Source: an uncultured Oscillospiraceae bacterium (GTDB taxonomy: Bacteria > Bacillota > Clostridia > Oscillospirales > Oscillospiraceae). From it: a DNA stretch of 9,051 nt. Numbering within the stretch: the first letter of the stretch is position 1; each line of letters opens with the position of its first letter. Where the stretch lies: assembly GCA_900769835.1 (NCBI GenBank), contig CAAGIE010000066.1:1-9051 (forward strand), written 5' to 3'. A model generated the notes under the pieces. That model was not told the origin of the DNA. It saw only the letters and a list, made by a program, of their open reading frames with translations, and searched no databases. Position numbers and translations under genes: made by a program. Of this stretch, positions 1 through 7,212 are shown in pieces.

Positions 1-635
1 AGGTCTGCTGCAACGTGGCACAGGAGTTGATGGAAAAATATCCCGAACGGAAGATCCTGGTGGTGGACTCCATGCGCTACTCCACTGCGCTGTCCATCCT
101 GGTTATGATGGCAAGCCAGAAGCAGCAGGCAGGCGCTACTCTGGAAGAGACCGCAGAATATTTGGAGACCAACAAGCACCGCGTCCACCAGATCGGCCCC
201 ATGGACGATCTGTTCTTCCTGGTGCGTACCGGCCGTATCTCCAACTTCAAGGCTTTCTTCGGTAACCTCATCGGTATTAACCCCATGGCGGACTTCAACC
301 GCAATGGTCTTTCCCAGGTTCTGGGTAAGTTCAAGGGTAAGCAAAAGGCTTTCGACGCAGTGATCGAGTATATGAAGGGTACCATTGAAAACCCCGAAGA
401 GCAGATCATCTTCGTTGCCCACTCCAACCGCGAGCAGCAGGCAAAGGTGCTGGCTGACCGCATCCGTGAGGTCTTCAACCCCAAGGAGGTCATCATTAAC
501 CACGTGGGTATGTCCTGCGGTGCATCCATTGGCCCCGGCCTGTGTGCCGCTTTCTATCAGGGCCAAGAGATTAGCGAGAATTTAGAGCGCGAGCAAGCAC
601 TCATGAATACAATCATTCAAAACCAAAAGAAATAA
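1..635 (+). CDS. DegV family protein (FakB-like fatty acid-binding protein), 5' truncated
   Basis: This is the C-terminal part of a DegV/EDD-fold protein. The open frame runs in from the left edge (reading from base 3), so the true start lies outside; the GTG at 15 is internal. FakB proteins hold one fatty acid while FakA phosphorylates its carboxylate, and they carry the acyl-phosphate onward. Seen in sequence: the DSMRYSTALSILV stretch, the family segment ending in RTGRIS (R at about 228-236) followed by FFGNLIGINP, and the C-terminal glycine-rich loop GASIGPG (522-542). That loop has Ser where most DegV proteins have His (GAHxGPG). The stop TAA at 633 abuts the ribosome binding site of the next degV gene, 12 bases before its ATG, so the two are co-transcribed. 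Family assignment is firm; a FakB role is inferred from the kinase two genes downstream. Generic DegV with unknown ligand is the alternative. Confidence 0.9.
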   Translation, partial: VCCNVAQELMEKYPERKILVVDSMRYSTALSILVMMASQKQQAGATLEETAEYLETNKHRVHQIGPMDDLFFLVRTGRISNFKAFFGNLIGINPMADFNRNGLSQVLGKFKGKQKAFDAVIEYMKGTIENPEEQIIFVAHSNREQQAKVLADRIREVFNPKEVIINHVGMSCGASIGPGLCAAFYQGQEISENLEREQALMNTIIQNQKK

Positions 636-647
636 GGAGATTTAACC

Positions 648-1535
648 ATGAGAGAATTTGTGATTTTGGCTGACTCCACCAGCGATCTGACTAAAGAGAT
701 GCGCCAGGAGTACAACGTTGATTATGTTGCAATGAACTATTCCGTCGACGACGTGGAATACAAGGCTTCTCTGGACTGGGAGACCCACAGCGTTAAGGAA
801 TTTTACGACCTGATGCGTAACGGCAAGCGTGTCTTTACCACCCAGGTTCCCAAGAATGTCTACGAGGAAACGTTCCTTTCCATCATTGAGAGCGGCAAGG
901 ATATTCTGTATATCTCCTGCTCCTCTGCCCTGTCCGCATCCATCAATGCCGCCCGTCTGGTGGCAGAAGAACTGATGCAGGCGCATAAGGATGCCACCAT
1001 CTGCTGCGTGGACTCCCTGATCAGTTCCCTGGGTCAGGGCTATCTGGTGATGGAAGCTTCCCGCAAGCGCGCAGAGGGTATGAGCCTTGCCGACACCGCC
1101 GCTTACATTGAGAGCATCAAACTCTGCATCAACCAGTGCGGCACTCCTGCTTCTCTGGAATATCTCCGCCGCGCAGGTCGCGTAAAGGCTTCCAAAGCCT
1201 TCTTCGGCAACCTCTTCGGCGTTAAGCCCCTGATCATTTCCGACAGAAAGGGTCAGAACTATGCCTACAAAAAGGCAAAGGGCGCTGCAAATGCCCGCGC
1301 CGCCGTTGCTGAGCACATCCGCGAAGCCGCCGACGGCGAATATGACGAACTGCTCCTGACCCACGCCGACTGCCAGGAAGAGATCGAACTGCTCAAAGAA
1401 GAAATCCTGAAGGTTGCACCTTTCAAGAAGGTCACCATCAGTTCCATCGGCCCCATCGTGGGCGCATCTGTCGGCCCCGGCACTGTGATCGCATTCTGCC
1501 GCGGTAAGGAAGTTATGATCGAGGGAAATGAGTAA
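648..1535 (+). CDS. DegV family protein (FakB-like fatty acid-binding subunit)
   Basis: This is a complete DegV/EDD-domain protein of 295 residues, near the family's usual 280-290. The ATG at 648 follows an AAGGAG site at 634-639. Visible family landmarks are the N-terminal ADSTSDLT (8-15), FTTQVP (63-68, at the place of the TSQP fatty-acid-carboxylate motif), SCSSALS (90-96, at the place of the SS.LSG motif), EYLRRAGRV (171-179), FFGNLFGVKPLI (185-196) and the loop GASVGPG (272-278). FakB proteins sequester fatty acids from the cytosol or membrane and present them to FakA for ATP-dependent phosphorylation. It is a paralogue of the gene just upstream; bacteria with several FakBs often use them for different acyl chains, which I infer here. 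The usual loop His is Ser274 in this protein, as in the upstream copy. It overlaps the kinase gene by 8 bases, implying translational coupling. Confidence 0.92.
   Translation: MREFVILADSTSDLTKEMRQEYNVDYVAMNYSVDDVEYKASLDWETHSVKEFYDLMRNGKRVFTTQVPKNVYEETFLSIIESGKDILYISCSSALSASINAARLVAEELMQAHKDATICCVDSLISSLGQGYLVMEASRKRAEGMSLADTAAYIESIKLCINQCGTPASLEYLRRAGRVKASKAFFGNLFGVKPLIISDRKGQNYAYKKAKGAANARAAVAEHIREAADGEYDELLLTHADCQEEIELLKEEILKVAPFKKVTISSIGPIVGASVGPGTVIAFCRGKEVMIEGNE
1521..1525 (+). promoter_or_regulatory. Ribosome binding site that decides the fakA start
   Basis: GAGGG lies inside the end of the upstream degV gene. It is only two bases from the ATG at 1528, too close for normal initiation, and eleven bases from the in-frame ATG at 1537. 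This favours 1537 or coupled re-initiation after the degV stop at 1533-1535. Confidence 0.45.
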
Positions 1536-3171
1536 TATGCAAACCACATTAGACGGCATCGGCCTTCACCAGCTGTTTATCAGCGGCTATCAAAACTTAA
1601 AAAACAACATACAGACCATCAACGACCTGAATGTATTCCCCGTCCCCGACGGTGATACCGGTTCCAATATGGTAATGACCTTTGGCGGCGGTCTGCGTGC
1701 AGTCAACGGCGAGATCGCTCACGTGGGCGAGTATATGCGCGCCCTCTCCAAGGCAACGCTTCTGTCCGCCCGCGGTAACTCCGGCGTTATCTTCTCTCAG
1801 TTCATTCACGGACTGTATGAGGGACTGGCAGAAAAGGAAACCATCGTCTTTGCAGATCTGGCTTATGCCTTTGCCTGCGCAAAGGAAGATGCTTACCATT
1901 CCATCCTGACTCCCACTGAGGGTACGATCCTGACCGTTATTCGCAAGGCGGCTTCTTTCCTCAAGGAGAACGCCAAGAACTACGAGTCTTTCCCCGAGGG
2001 CTTCCAGGCTCTGCGGGAGCAAATGAACGAAACCCTCAAGCGCACCCCCGAACTGCTGCCCGTGCTGAAGGAAGCCGGTGTAGTGGATAGCGGCGGCGCG
2101 GGTCTGGTTTGTTTCGTGGATGGCATCTGCGCCTGCCTGCGGGGCGAGCCTCTGGAACTTTCTGCCGATCACGCCGATTGGAGCGCTCCCTCTGTTGAAC
2201 TTTCCGACTTCGGCCCCGACAGTCAGCTGGAATACGGCTACTGCACAGAGTTTATCCTGCAGCTGATGAACTACAAGACCGACCTGAAGGCCTTTGACCT
2301 GCAGGCATTCACAAAGCCCCTGGAAGAGATGGGTGATTCCATCGTTGCGGTACATAATGACGGCATCGTGAAGATCCACATCCACACCTTCGAGCCGGAG
2401 ACCGTCCTGGCCTACGGCAGACGCTTTGGCGAATTTGTCACCCTGAAGATCGAGAATATGAGCGTGCAGCACAGCGAGGTTGCCGCCCAGGTCAAGAAAG
2501 AAAAAGTAAAATACGCCATTATTGCAGTTGCCTCCGGCGACGGCATCAAGGAGTATTTCGAGAGCATCGGCGCTTCCTACATCATCGACGGCGGTCAGAC
2601 CAACAATCCCCCCGTCAGCGCATTCCTGGAAGCCTTTGACAAGTTCGATGCCGAGCACATTATCGTGCTGCCCAACAACTCCAACATCGTCCTCACCGCC
2701 AATCAGGCCGCCGAGGCATACACCGCCTGCGATGTGCGGGTGATTCCCACCAAGTCCATCGTGGAGGGCTACTCCGCTCTGTCTATGATGAACCTGTGGT
2801 GCGACACCGTAGAGGAACTGGTGGAGGATATGTCTATGAATCTGGGCAGCGTCACCACCGGTTATGTCACCACCTCTATCCGGGACACCCTGATGGACGG
2901 CGTGGATGTGAAGAAAGGCGACTATATCGGTCTGGCTGACAAGCACATCCTCACTGCCACCAACGACCGCGTGGAAGCCGCCAAGGATCTGGTGCAGAAA
3001 ATTATGGCAGACCGGGCCAAGGACGTGATCATCTTCTTCTGCGGCGAAGGCGTGACCCAGGAAGAGACCGATGCCCTGAGCGCTTTCCTCCAGGCTAATT
3101 ATCCCATGGCGGATGTGGGCTTCGTGGATGGCAAGCAGCCGGTTTACGACTTTATCATCTCTTTGGAGTAA
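1528..3171 (+). CDS. fakA: FakA/YloV-type fatty acid kinase (DAK2/DhaL domain plus FakA C-terminal domain)
   Basis: This 547-residue protein has the full three-part FakA architecture. An N-terminal DhaL/DAK2 ATP-binding domain (about 1-205) carries NVFPVPDGDTGSNM (35-48) with metal-binding Asp41 and Asp43, SARGNSG (80-86) and VVDSGGAGL (185-193). A middle domain (about 230-320) carries Cys239 and the HxH pair His284/His286, which match the metal site described for FakA middle domains. A C-terminal EDD-like domain (about 328-547) includes GGQTNNPP (355-362) and LPNNSNI (381-387). It phosphorylates FakB-bound fatty acid with ATP, the entry step for exogenous or recycled fatty acids. Two starts are possible: ATG 1528, only two bases after GAGGG (1521-1525), or ATG 1537, eleven bases after it. 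The second gives a protein starting MQTTLDG, closer to YloV proteins, and may be the real one. It sits between a FakB gene and plsX, exactly where its product is made and used. Confidence 0.93.
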   Translation: MSNMQTTLDGIGLHQLFISGYQNLKNNIQTINDLNVFPVPDGDTGSNMVMTFGGGLRAVNGEIAHVGEYMRALSKATLLSARGNSGVIFSQFIHGLYEGLAEKETIVFADLAYAFACAKEDAYHSILTPTEGTILTVIRKAASFLKENAKNYESFPEGFQALREQMNETLKRTPELLPVLKEAGVVDSGGAGLVCFVDGICACLRGEPLELSADHADWSAPSVELSDFGPDSQLEYGYCTEFILQLMNYKTDLKAFDLQAFTKPLEEMGDSIVAVHNDGIVKIHIHTFEPETVLAYGRRFGEFVTLKIENMSVQHSEVAAQVKKEKVKYAIIAVASGDGIKEYFESIGASYIIDGGQTNNPPVSAFLEAFDKFDAEHIIVLPNNSNIVLTANQAAEAYTACDVRVIPTKSIVEGYSALSMMNLWCDTVEELVEDMSMNLGSVTTGYVTTSIRDTLMDGVDVKKGDYIGLADKHILTATNDRVEAAKDLVQKIMADRAKDVIIFFCGEGVTQEETDALSAFLQANYPMADVGFVDGKQPVYDFIISLE

Positions 3172-3175
3172 GACT

Positions 3176-4153
3176 ATGGTCAAAATTGTAATTGATACGC
3201 TGGGCGCGGATATGGGTTATGAGCCCATCGTCTCCGGCATTGCGAAGGCTTTGCAGGAGAATATGGACTTCTTCCCCGTTCTGGTCGGCCCTGCCGAGGG
3301 ATCCCGCAAGATCCTGGAGGATGCCGGCATTGACGGCACCCGATACACCCTTGTGGACACCTGCGAGTATATCCGCAATGAAGATCCCCCCACCTGCATT
3401 TTCGGTGACTGCGGCAACAAGTCCATGGCAGTGGCATACGATCTGCTGAAAAAAGATCCCGACTGTCAGGCTTTGCTTTCTGCCGGCAACACCGGCGCCC
3501 TTTTGGTGGGCTCCATTTGCCGTCTGGGTTTGCTTCCCGGACTGAAGTTCCCCGCTCTGGCAAGCGCCCTGCCCTGCAGTGGCGATAATCTCCTTTGCCT
3601 GGTGGACTGCGGCGCCAATGTGGAATGCACCGCAGACGATCTGGTTCGTTTTGCCCGTATGGGTCACATCTTCTCCAAGAGTTTCTGCAGCATCCCCAGC
3701 CCCCGTATCGGTCTGATGAGCGTGGGCAGAGAGCCTCAGAAAGGCACAGAACTGACGAGAGAAGCTTTTGCAAAGATCAGCCAGTTGGGTCTGAACTTTG
3801 TGGGTAACGTGGAGGGCAGCGACCTGGTAACCGATTATGCCGATGTGGTCGTCACCGACGGCTTCTCCGGCAACTTGCTGCTCAAGTGCGTGGAGTCTGT
3901 GGGTCAGGTGGCGATGGCCATCGCAAAGGCCTGCGGCGCAGGCGACCCCATGGCAGAGAAGATCCATCAGGCTATTTTCGAGCGCTTCGACCTGAACTCC
4001 CGCGGCGCCGCCACTTTCCTGGGCCCCAAGAAGATCGTGGTGAAGATGCACGGTTGCGCAACCGCCGACACCGCTACCGCTTCCATTGCCCAGATCCTGC
4101 GTCTGGAAAAGGCGCACTTCTCCCAGTTTATGGCGGAAGAATTGTCTAAATAA
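3176..4153 (+). CDS. plsX: Divergent PlsX-type phosphate acyltransferase
   Basis: PlsX interconverts acyl-ACP and acyl-phosphate at the inner face of the membrane; acyl-phosphate is the donor for PlsY in phosphatidic acid synthesis. The protein has 325 residues, close to the family's usual 330 or so. ATG 3176 has GGAG at 3165-3168 and lies 4 bases after fakA; an in-frame upstream ATG at 3113 lies inside fakA and is not used. Landmarks are LSAGNTGALL (101-110), LVDCGANVE (142-150), PRIGLMSVG (176-184), GNVEG (210-214), TDGFSGN (227-233) and KMHG (290-293). Several motifs deviate from the norm: the N-terminus reads VIDTLGAD where AVDAMGGD is usual, and GAATFLGPKK replaces the usual GAPLLGVKG. 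As the last gene of a FakB-FakB-FakA-PlsX operon it probably turns FakA's acyl-phosphate into acyl-ACP or passes it to PlsY. I cannot tell whether it is the cell's only PlsX. Confidence 0.9.
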   Translation: MVKIVIDTLGADMGYEPIVSGIAKALQENMDFFPVLVGPAEGSRKILEDAGIDGTRYTLVDTCEYIRNEDPPTCIFGDCGNKSMAVAYDLLKKDPDCQALLSAGNTGALLVGSICRLGLLPGLKFPALASALPCSGDNLLCLVDCGANVECTADDLVRFARMGHIFSKSFCSIPSPRIGLMSVGREPQKGTELTREAFAKISQLGLNFVGNVEGSDLVTDYADVVVTDGFSGNLLLKCVESVGQVAMAIAKACGAGDPMAEKIHQAIFERFDLNSRGAATFLGPKKIVVKMHGCATADTATASIAQILRLEKAHFSQFMAEELSK

Positions 4154-4206
4154 AGAAAAAAGCAAATCGCCAAAATTTCTTTTGGCGATTTGCAACTTTT
4201 TTAATA
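4154..4206. terminator. Bidirectional rho-independent terminator between plsX and the glycosyltransferase
   Basis: A perfect 14-bp stem (4162-4175 with 4180-4193) encloses a TTTC tetraloop. On the plus strand it is followed by AAC and a run of six T (4196-4201 region). On the minus strand the A-rich left flank 4154-4161 becomes a T-rich tail. It sits 8 bases after the plsX stop and 18 bases beyond the stop of the convergent glycosyltransferase gene, so it can end both transcripts. Confidence 0.9.
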
Positions 4207-4211
4207 TGTTT

Positions 4212-5267
4212 TTATTCCTCGGTGCGCAGGGCGATGAACGTGTACTTATACAGCCAGTACCGCAGGGGCAGGCACAGCAGGAACACGATATTGAACGCCA
4301 CCCACAGAGGGATCGACGGGCAACCCAATCGGAAGATCAGACAGCCGGATGTATACATTGCATAGGCGATGACCTGGTGGATCAGCAGTGTCAGGTAATC
4401 TCTGCAGCGGACACCCTTGAACACAAAGCACTTATTCACCAGAACGTTCACTCCGTAGGCAAGGACGCCTGCGCCGGGAACGGTGAAGAACAAATGGTAG
4501 TATCCAAACAATACCGTTGCCACCGCCAGCCAGATCTCCGTTGCCAGCAGGCCGATAAACAAGCCGATCGCCAGTTTAAACAGACTGCGGTAGATCCGCA
4601 CCGTATCCTTTACGGGATTGAAATGAGAAGATGCATTGTTATCAATGTAGATCGCTTCGATCAGGATGGTATGGACGTGAATGGCTTTCTTGGCGGCGTA
4701 GTACAACATATTCATTTCGTAGTCATAGTTGTCCTTTTCCACCTGCACCAGCCAGTCGATATGGGAGCAGGCAAAGCCGCGCAGACCGGATTGGTTATCG
4801 GAAAGATAACGCTTTGTCAGCAGCGCATAGACCACGCGGGACATAGAGTTGCCCACACGGGAACGCAAGGGAATGTCCTTGCGGAGTTTGCGCATCGTCA
4901 GCACGAAGTCGTGACCGGAATGGAGTTGCTCCTGCACACGGATCACATCCTCCACACGATGCTGGCCGTCGGCATCGCAGGTGATGAAATTCTCGCACTG
5001 CGGCAAGTTATCCCGAATATAGGCCATGCCGGTTTTCAGAGCGGCGCCTTTACCACGATTTTTTGCGTGGGCCACCACGTGGGCATTTTCGCCGGCTTCA
5101 GCGAAGATCTCAGCATACTTCGGGCCGCTGCCGTCGTCCACCACCACTACGGTGAAGCCGGCATCCTTTAACCGCTTGGTCAGCGGCGCCAGCTGGGCAT
5201 CCGGCTCGTAGGCCGGAATCAAAACTACATCCATTGTAACCTCTCTATCTGTCCCACAAATGGACAT
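4212..5267 (-). CDS. Family 2 glycosyltransferase fused to a GtrA-like membrane domain
   Basis: The 351-residue protein is a cytosolic GT-A glycosyltransferase followed by a four-helix GtrA-like domain. The GT2 part (about 12-230) resembles dolichyl- or undecaprenyl-phosphate sugar synthases: VVLIPAYEP (14-22), VVVDDGSG (41-48), NRGKGAALKTG (70-80), the CDADGQH donor/metal motif (97-103) and DNQSGLRGF (157-165). From about 232 on there are four hydrophobic stretches (about 232-254, 257-278, 291-314, 320-343); segments two and four end in the basic/aromatic patterns VNKCFVFKG and LYKYTFI typical of GtrA half-repeats. By family it should make a polyprenyl-phosphate sugar and help flip it for decoration of a cell-surface polymer or glycolipid; the sugar and target are unknown. 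ATG 5267 starts one base after the upstream hydrolase stop, with AGGAG within that gene. An alternative ATG at 5234 (protein starting MDVVLIPAY) has its own GAGAGG site. Confidence 0.9.
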   Translation of the reverse strand: MSICGTDREVTMDVVLIPAYEPDAQLAPLTKRLKDAGFTVVVVDDGSGPKYAEIFAEAGENAHVVAHAKNRGKGAALKTGMAYIRDNLPQCENFITCDADGQHRVEDVIRVQEQLHSGHDFVLTMRKLRKDIPLRSRVGNSMSRVVYALLTKRYLSDNQSGLRGFACSHIDWLVQVEKDNYDYEMNMLYYAAKKAIHVHTILIEAIYIDNNASSHFNPVKDTVRIYRSLFKLAIGLFIGLLATEIWLAVATVLFGYYHLFFTVPGAGVLAYGVNVLVNKCFVFKGVRCRDYLTLLIHQVIAYAMYTSGCLIFRLGCPSIPLWVAFNIVFLLCLPLRYWLYKYTFIALRTEE

Positions 5268-5268
5268 T

Positions 5269-6207
5269 TTACTCTCCTATATTGCGAAGCAAGAACGCCT
5301 GGATCTCTTCCATCAAAGCGTCATTGGCCGTGCCGTCGGCATCATACAAAAGATCCGTATGGCCGCCGTCCCACATTAAGAACTCCACTTCTTCGGATCG
5401 GATCTCATCCCGATACGCAACAATGGCGCCGGAGTCCGCCGGGATATCTTCATCCCGGGTTCCATGGATCACCAGCACCGGCGTGGTGGTCTGGGCGAGC
5501 GCCTCAGAGGCTTCCGCCTGCAGGGTGTCTTTGCCGAAAAGCATGGCCTGATAGAGCCACAAAAATCCGTAATTTCCGTAGCTGATGATGCCTACTGCAT
5601 CTTTGCTGCGTTCCATTACCGCCTCCATGGCGCTATTTACTCCGCTGATGGAAACCACCGCCGACACATCCTCCGTCTGCCCCAAAACACAGCAGGCCGC
5701 GTATGCGCCACGGCTATGGCCCATCAAAACAAGTTCATTATAACCGAAACGCTGGCATTTTTCAACATATTTTAATGCCGCCTCCAAATCGGGGATCACC
5801 TGGGAAAATCCCACCTGCTTCTTGCCCTCAGATCGGAGCGTGCCGGTGGTATCAAAGGTGAAGACACCCCAGTTGTGCTCCACCAGCCAACTGATCTGCT
5901 GAATGTAGTCATCGCCGCCGGCATGGAAGCCCGGCACCAGCACCACCAGACCATAGGCATCCTCAGGCGTTCGGGCGCCGTAATAGTAACCGGTGAGTTG
6001 ATTCTTCCCCGACGGGAACAGGCAAATCTCCCGGGACTGCACAAACCCGCTCATCTCTCCGGGGATGTTTACGGCGGTGTCATAGCGGGCAAAAATACTG
6101 TCGTAAACCACCACAGTGACGCCCATTGAGATCACACAAAATGCAAATAATACAGAAATGATAATAACAGATATCCTTTTGACCCTTGGTTTTTTGAAAG
6201 ATATCAT
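5269..6207 (-). CDS. Membrane-anchored alpha/beta hydrolase
   Basis: This 312-residue protein has one N-terminal membrane segment (about 12-35) preceded by a basic stretch (KKPRVKR), which suggests a signal anchor with the enzyme domain outside the cell. The alpha/beta hydrolase core follows: VVLVPGFHAGG (88-98, oxyanion strand), nucleophile elbow GHSRG with Ser165 (163-167), a likely acid residue Asp252 or Asp254 in HGTRDEDIP, and His283 in GGHTD. The triad is thus complete. The substrate is not evident; esterase, lipase or peptidase activity on lipids or surface polymers is possible. ATG 6207 was chosen because it has GGTGA six bases upstream and is followed directly by the signal anchor. 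The frame stays open far upstream, but only as antisense to the neighbouring lipase gene. It is co-directional with, and one base from, the GT2-GtrA gene, so the two probably form a two-gene envelope operon. Confidence 0.88.
   Translation of the reverse strand: MISFKKPRVKRISVIIISVLFAFCVISMGVTVVVYDSIFARYDTAVNIPGEMSGFVQSREICLFPSGKNQLTGYYYGARTPEDAYGLVVLVPGFHAGGDDYIQQISWLVEHNWGVFTFDTTGTLRSEGKKQVGFSQVIPDLEAALKYVEKCQRFGYNELVLMGHSRGAYAACCVLGQTEDVSAVVSISGVNSAMEAVMERSKDAVGIISYGNYGFLWLYQAMLFGKDTLQAEASEALAQTTTPVLVIHGTRDEDIPADSGAIVAYRDEIRSEEVEFLMWDGGHTDLLYDADGTANDALMEEIQAFLLRNIGE
5274..5278 (-). promoter_or_regulatory. Ribosome binding site for the glycosyltransferase start at 5267
   Basis: AGGAG on the minus strand, six bases before ATG 5267, lies inside the last codons of the upstream hydrolase and so couples the two genes. 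A competing GAGAGG at 5240-5245 sits five bases before the in-frame ATG at 5234. The first is the better match to 16S rRNA, while the second start gives the more usual GT2 N-terminus, so the start stays ambiguous. Confidence 0.5.
6179..6207 (+). promoter_or_regulatory. Candidate sigma-A-type promoter for the lipase gene
   Basis: TTGACC (6179-6184) and TATCAT (6202-6207) are separated by 17 bases, a good vegetative spacing, with predicted initiation near 6214. This leaves a leader of about 36 bases that contains the AAGGAAG ribosome binding site (6235-6241). The -10 element overlaps the start codon of the divergent hydrolase. On the opposite strand only a TATATT (6235-6230) without a convincing -35 is seen. 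Confidence 0.45.
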
Positions 6208-6249
6208 AATTGTCACCACTTTTCTGTAAAATATAAGGAAGTCGTTTTT

Positions 6250-7212
6250 ATGAAAATCCCCTCCATACTTCAGGAAGAAACTTTCAAGGAGAATATGGCC
6301 GCCGTCATGGAACAGTTGGATGCCTGCCACAAAGAAGGCACTTTTTCCGGCTTCGACGGACAAACCCTTTATTATGAATGTTACCGCCGCCCGGAAAGTC
6401 GGGGCGCAGTGGTCATCGTACACGGCCTGAGTGAGTTTACCAAGAAATATCAGGAGTTTGCCTGGTATCTTTTGGAGCAGGGCTACGACGTGTTTCTTTA
6501 CGACCAGCGCAGTCACGGCCGTTCCTGCCGTCTGACCGGCCGCAACGACTTGATCCACGCAGACCGTTTTACGGACTATTATAAGGATCTGGATCGCTTT
6601 GTCTGCGACGTTGTCCGCAAGGCCACCGACCTGCCCCTTTATCTGTATGCCCACTCTATGGGCGGCGCAGTGGCGGCGCAGTATCTGGCGCATCACCCGG
6701 ATGTATTCCAAAAGGCTGTGCTGTCTGCCCCTATGATCCTGCCCCTCACCGGCGGCGTTCCCCTCCCCATTGCCCGGGTGGGTCTGACTGCCTGCTGGCT
6801 TTTCGGCATGGGCAAAAAGAAGTTCTGGCTGGCAGACGAATTTGATCCCAACTACCCCTTTGAGCGTTCTCAGGATCAGAGCCGCGCCCGCTTTGAGCGG
6901 AATATGGAGATCCGTTTAGCAAACCCTTGCTACTGCACCACACCCCAGACCGTTCGCTGGGTCCAGCAGTCTATCACCCTGCGGCGAAAACTCATCGCAA
7001 AACGGTTCACGAAAAAACTGCAGACACCTGTGCTGATGATCTGCGGCGAGAACGACCGTGTAGTATCCATGACCGCGCAGGCAGAATTTGCAGAGAGCTG
7101 CCCTGTCTGCCGCCGTATCGTGGTGGAAAATGCCACCCACAGTATGCTTTGCGGTACGCCTGAGATCATCGGCATCCATGTCCGTCACGTACTGGAGCAT
7201 TTTGCCGGCTGA
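6250..7212 (+). CDS. Alpha/beta hydrolase of the monoacylglycerol lipase/lysophospholipase (PldB-like) type
   Basis: This 320-residue soluble protein matches the serine aminopeptidase S33/Hydrolase_4 pattern used by monoacylglycerol lipases and bacterial lysophospholipases: VVIVHGLSE (54-62), FLYDQRSHGRS (82-92), the nucleophile elbow AHSMGG with Ser136 (134-139), Asp269 in CGENDRVVS, and His297 in NATHSML. The triad is complete and the length is normal. There is no signal peptide or membrane segment, so it should act in the cytosol, probably hydrolysing acylglycerols or lysolipids to free fatty acids. Such acids could feed the FakB/FakA genes 2 kb upstream, which is inference. The ATG at 6250 has AAGGAAG eight bases upstream. 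The gene is divergent from the membrane hydrolase across 42 bases and is followed, after 59 bases, by a phosphopantetheinyl transferase on the same strand. Confidence 0.88.
   Translation: MKIPSILQEETFKENMAAVMEQLDACHKEGTFSGFDGQTLYYECYRRPESRGAVVIVHGLSEFTKKYQEFAWYLLEQGYDVFLYDQRSHGRSCRLTGRNDLIHADRFTDYYKDLDRFVCDVVRKATDLPLYLYAHSMGGAVAAQYLAHHPDVFQKAVLSAPMILPLTGGVPLPIARVGLTACWLFGMGKKKFWLADEFDPNYPFERSQDQSRARFERNMEIRLANPCYCTTPQTVRWVQQSITLRRKLIAKRFTKKLQTPVLMICGENDRVVSMTAQAEFAESCPVCRRIVVENATHSMLCGTPEIIGIHVRHVLEHFAG

Noticed and set aside
642..1559. Minus-strand open frame of about 300 codons across the second degV gene
   Set aside because: It mirrors the DegV coding sequence with no recognisable domain; it is a shadow of a high-GC third-position gene.
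3113..3175. Upstream in-frame ATG as the plsX start
   Set aside because: It lies within fakA and adds 21 residues with no PlsX similarity; ATG 3176 has a GGAG site and the normal N-terminus.
3160..3180. FapR-type operator expected before plsX
   Set aside because: No palindrome of the FapR type was seen in the 4-base gap or nearby; the gene appears to depend on the operon promoter outside the window.
1597..3183. Long minus-strand open frame (over 500 codons) across fakA
   Set aside because: It is antisense to a gene with clear FakA motifs along its full length, has low-complexity His/Gly/Val-rich content and no ribosome binding site or family motif. It follows from the codon bias of the plus strand.
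3155..4195. Minus-strand open frame across plsX running into the terminator
   Set aside because: It is antisense to PlsX motifs, reads through the hairpin and has no recognisable protein features.
4330..4346. Adapter-like string ATCGGAAGATCAG inside the glycosyltransferase
   Set aside because: It matches only part of the adapter and lies in an intact, sensible reading frame, so it is coincidence rather than a chimeric join.
4086..5171. Plus-strand open frame of 361 codons across the glycosyltransferase
   Set aside because: It starts inside plsX in another frame, crosses the terminator and mirrors the GT2-GtrA gene; no motif found.
6208..6711. N-terminal extension of the membrane hydrolase in its open upstream frame
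   Set aside because: The extra 168 residues would be antisense to the lipase gene, whereas ATG 6207 has a ribosome binding site and is followed directly by a signal anchor.
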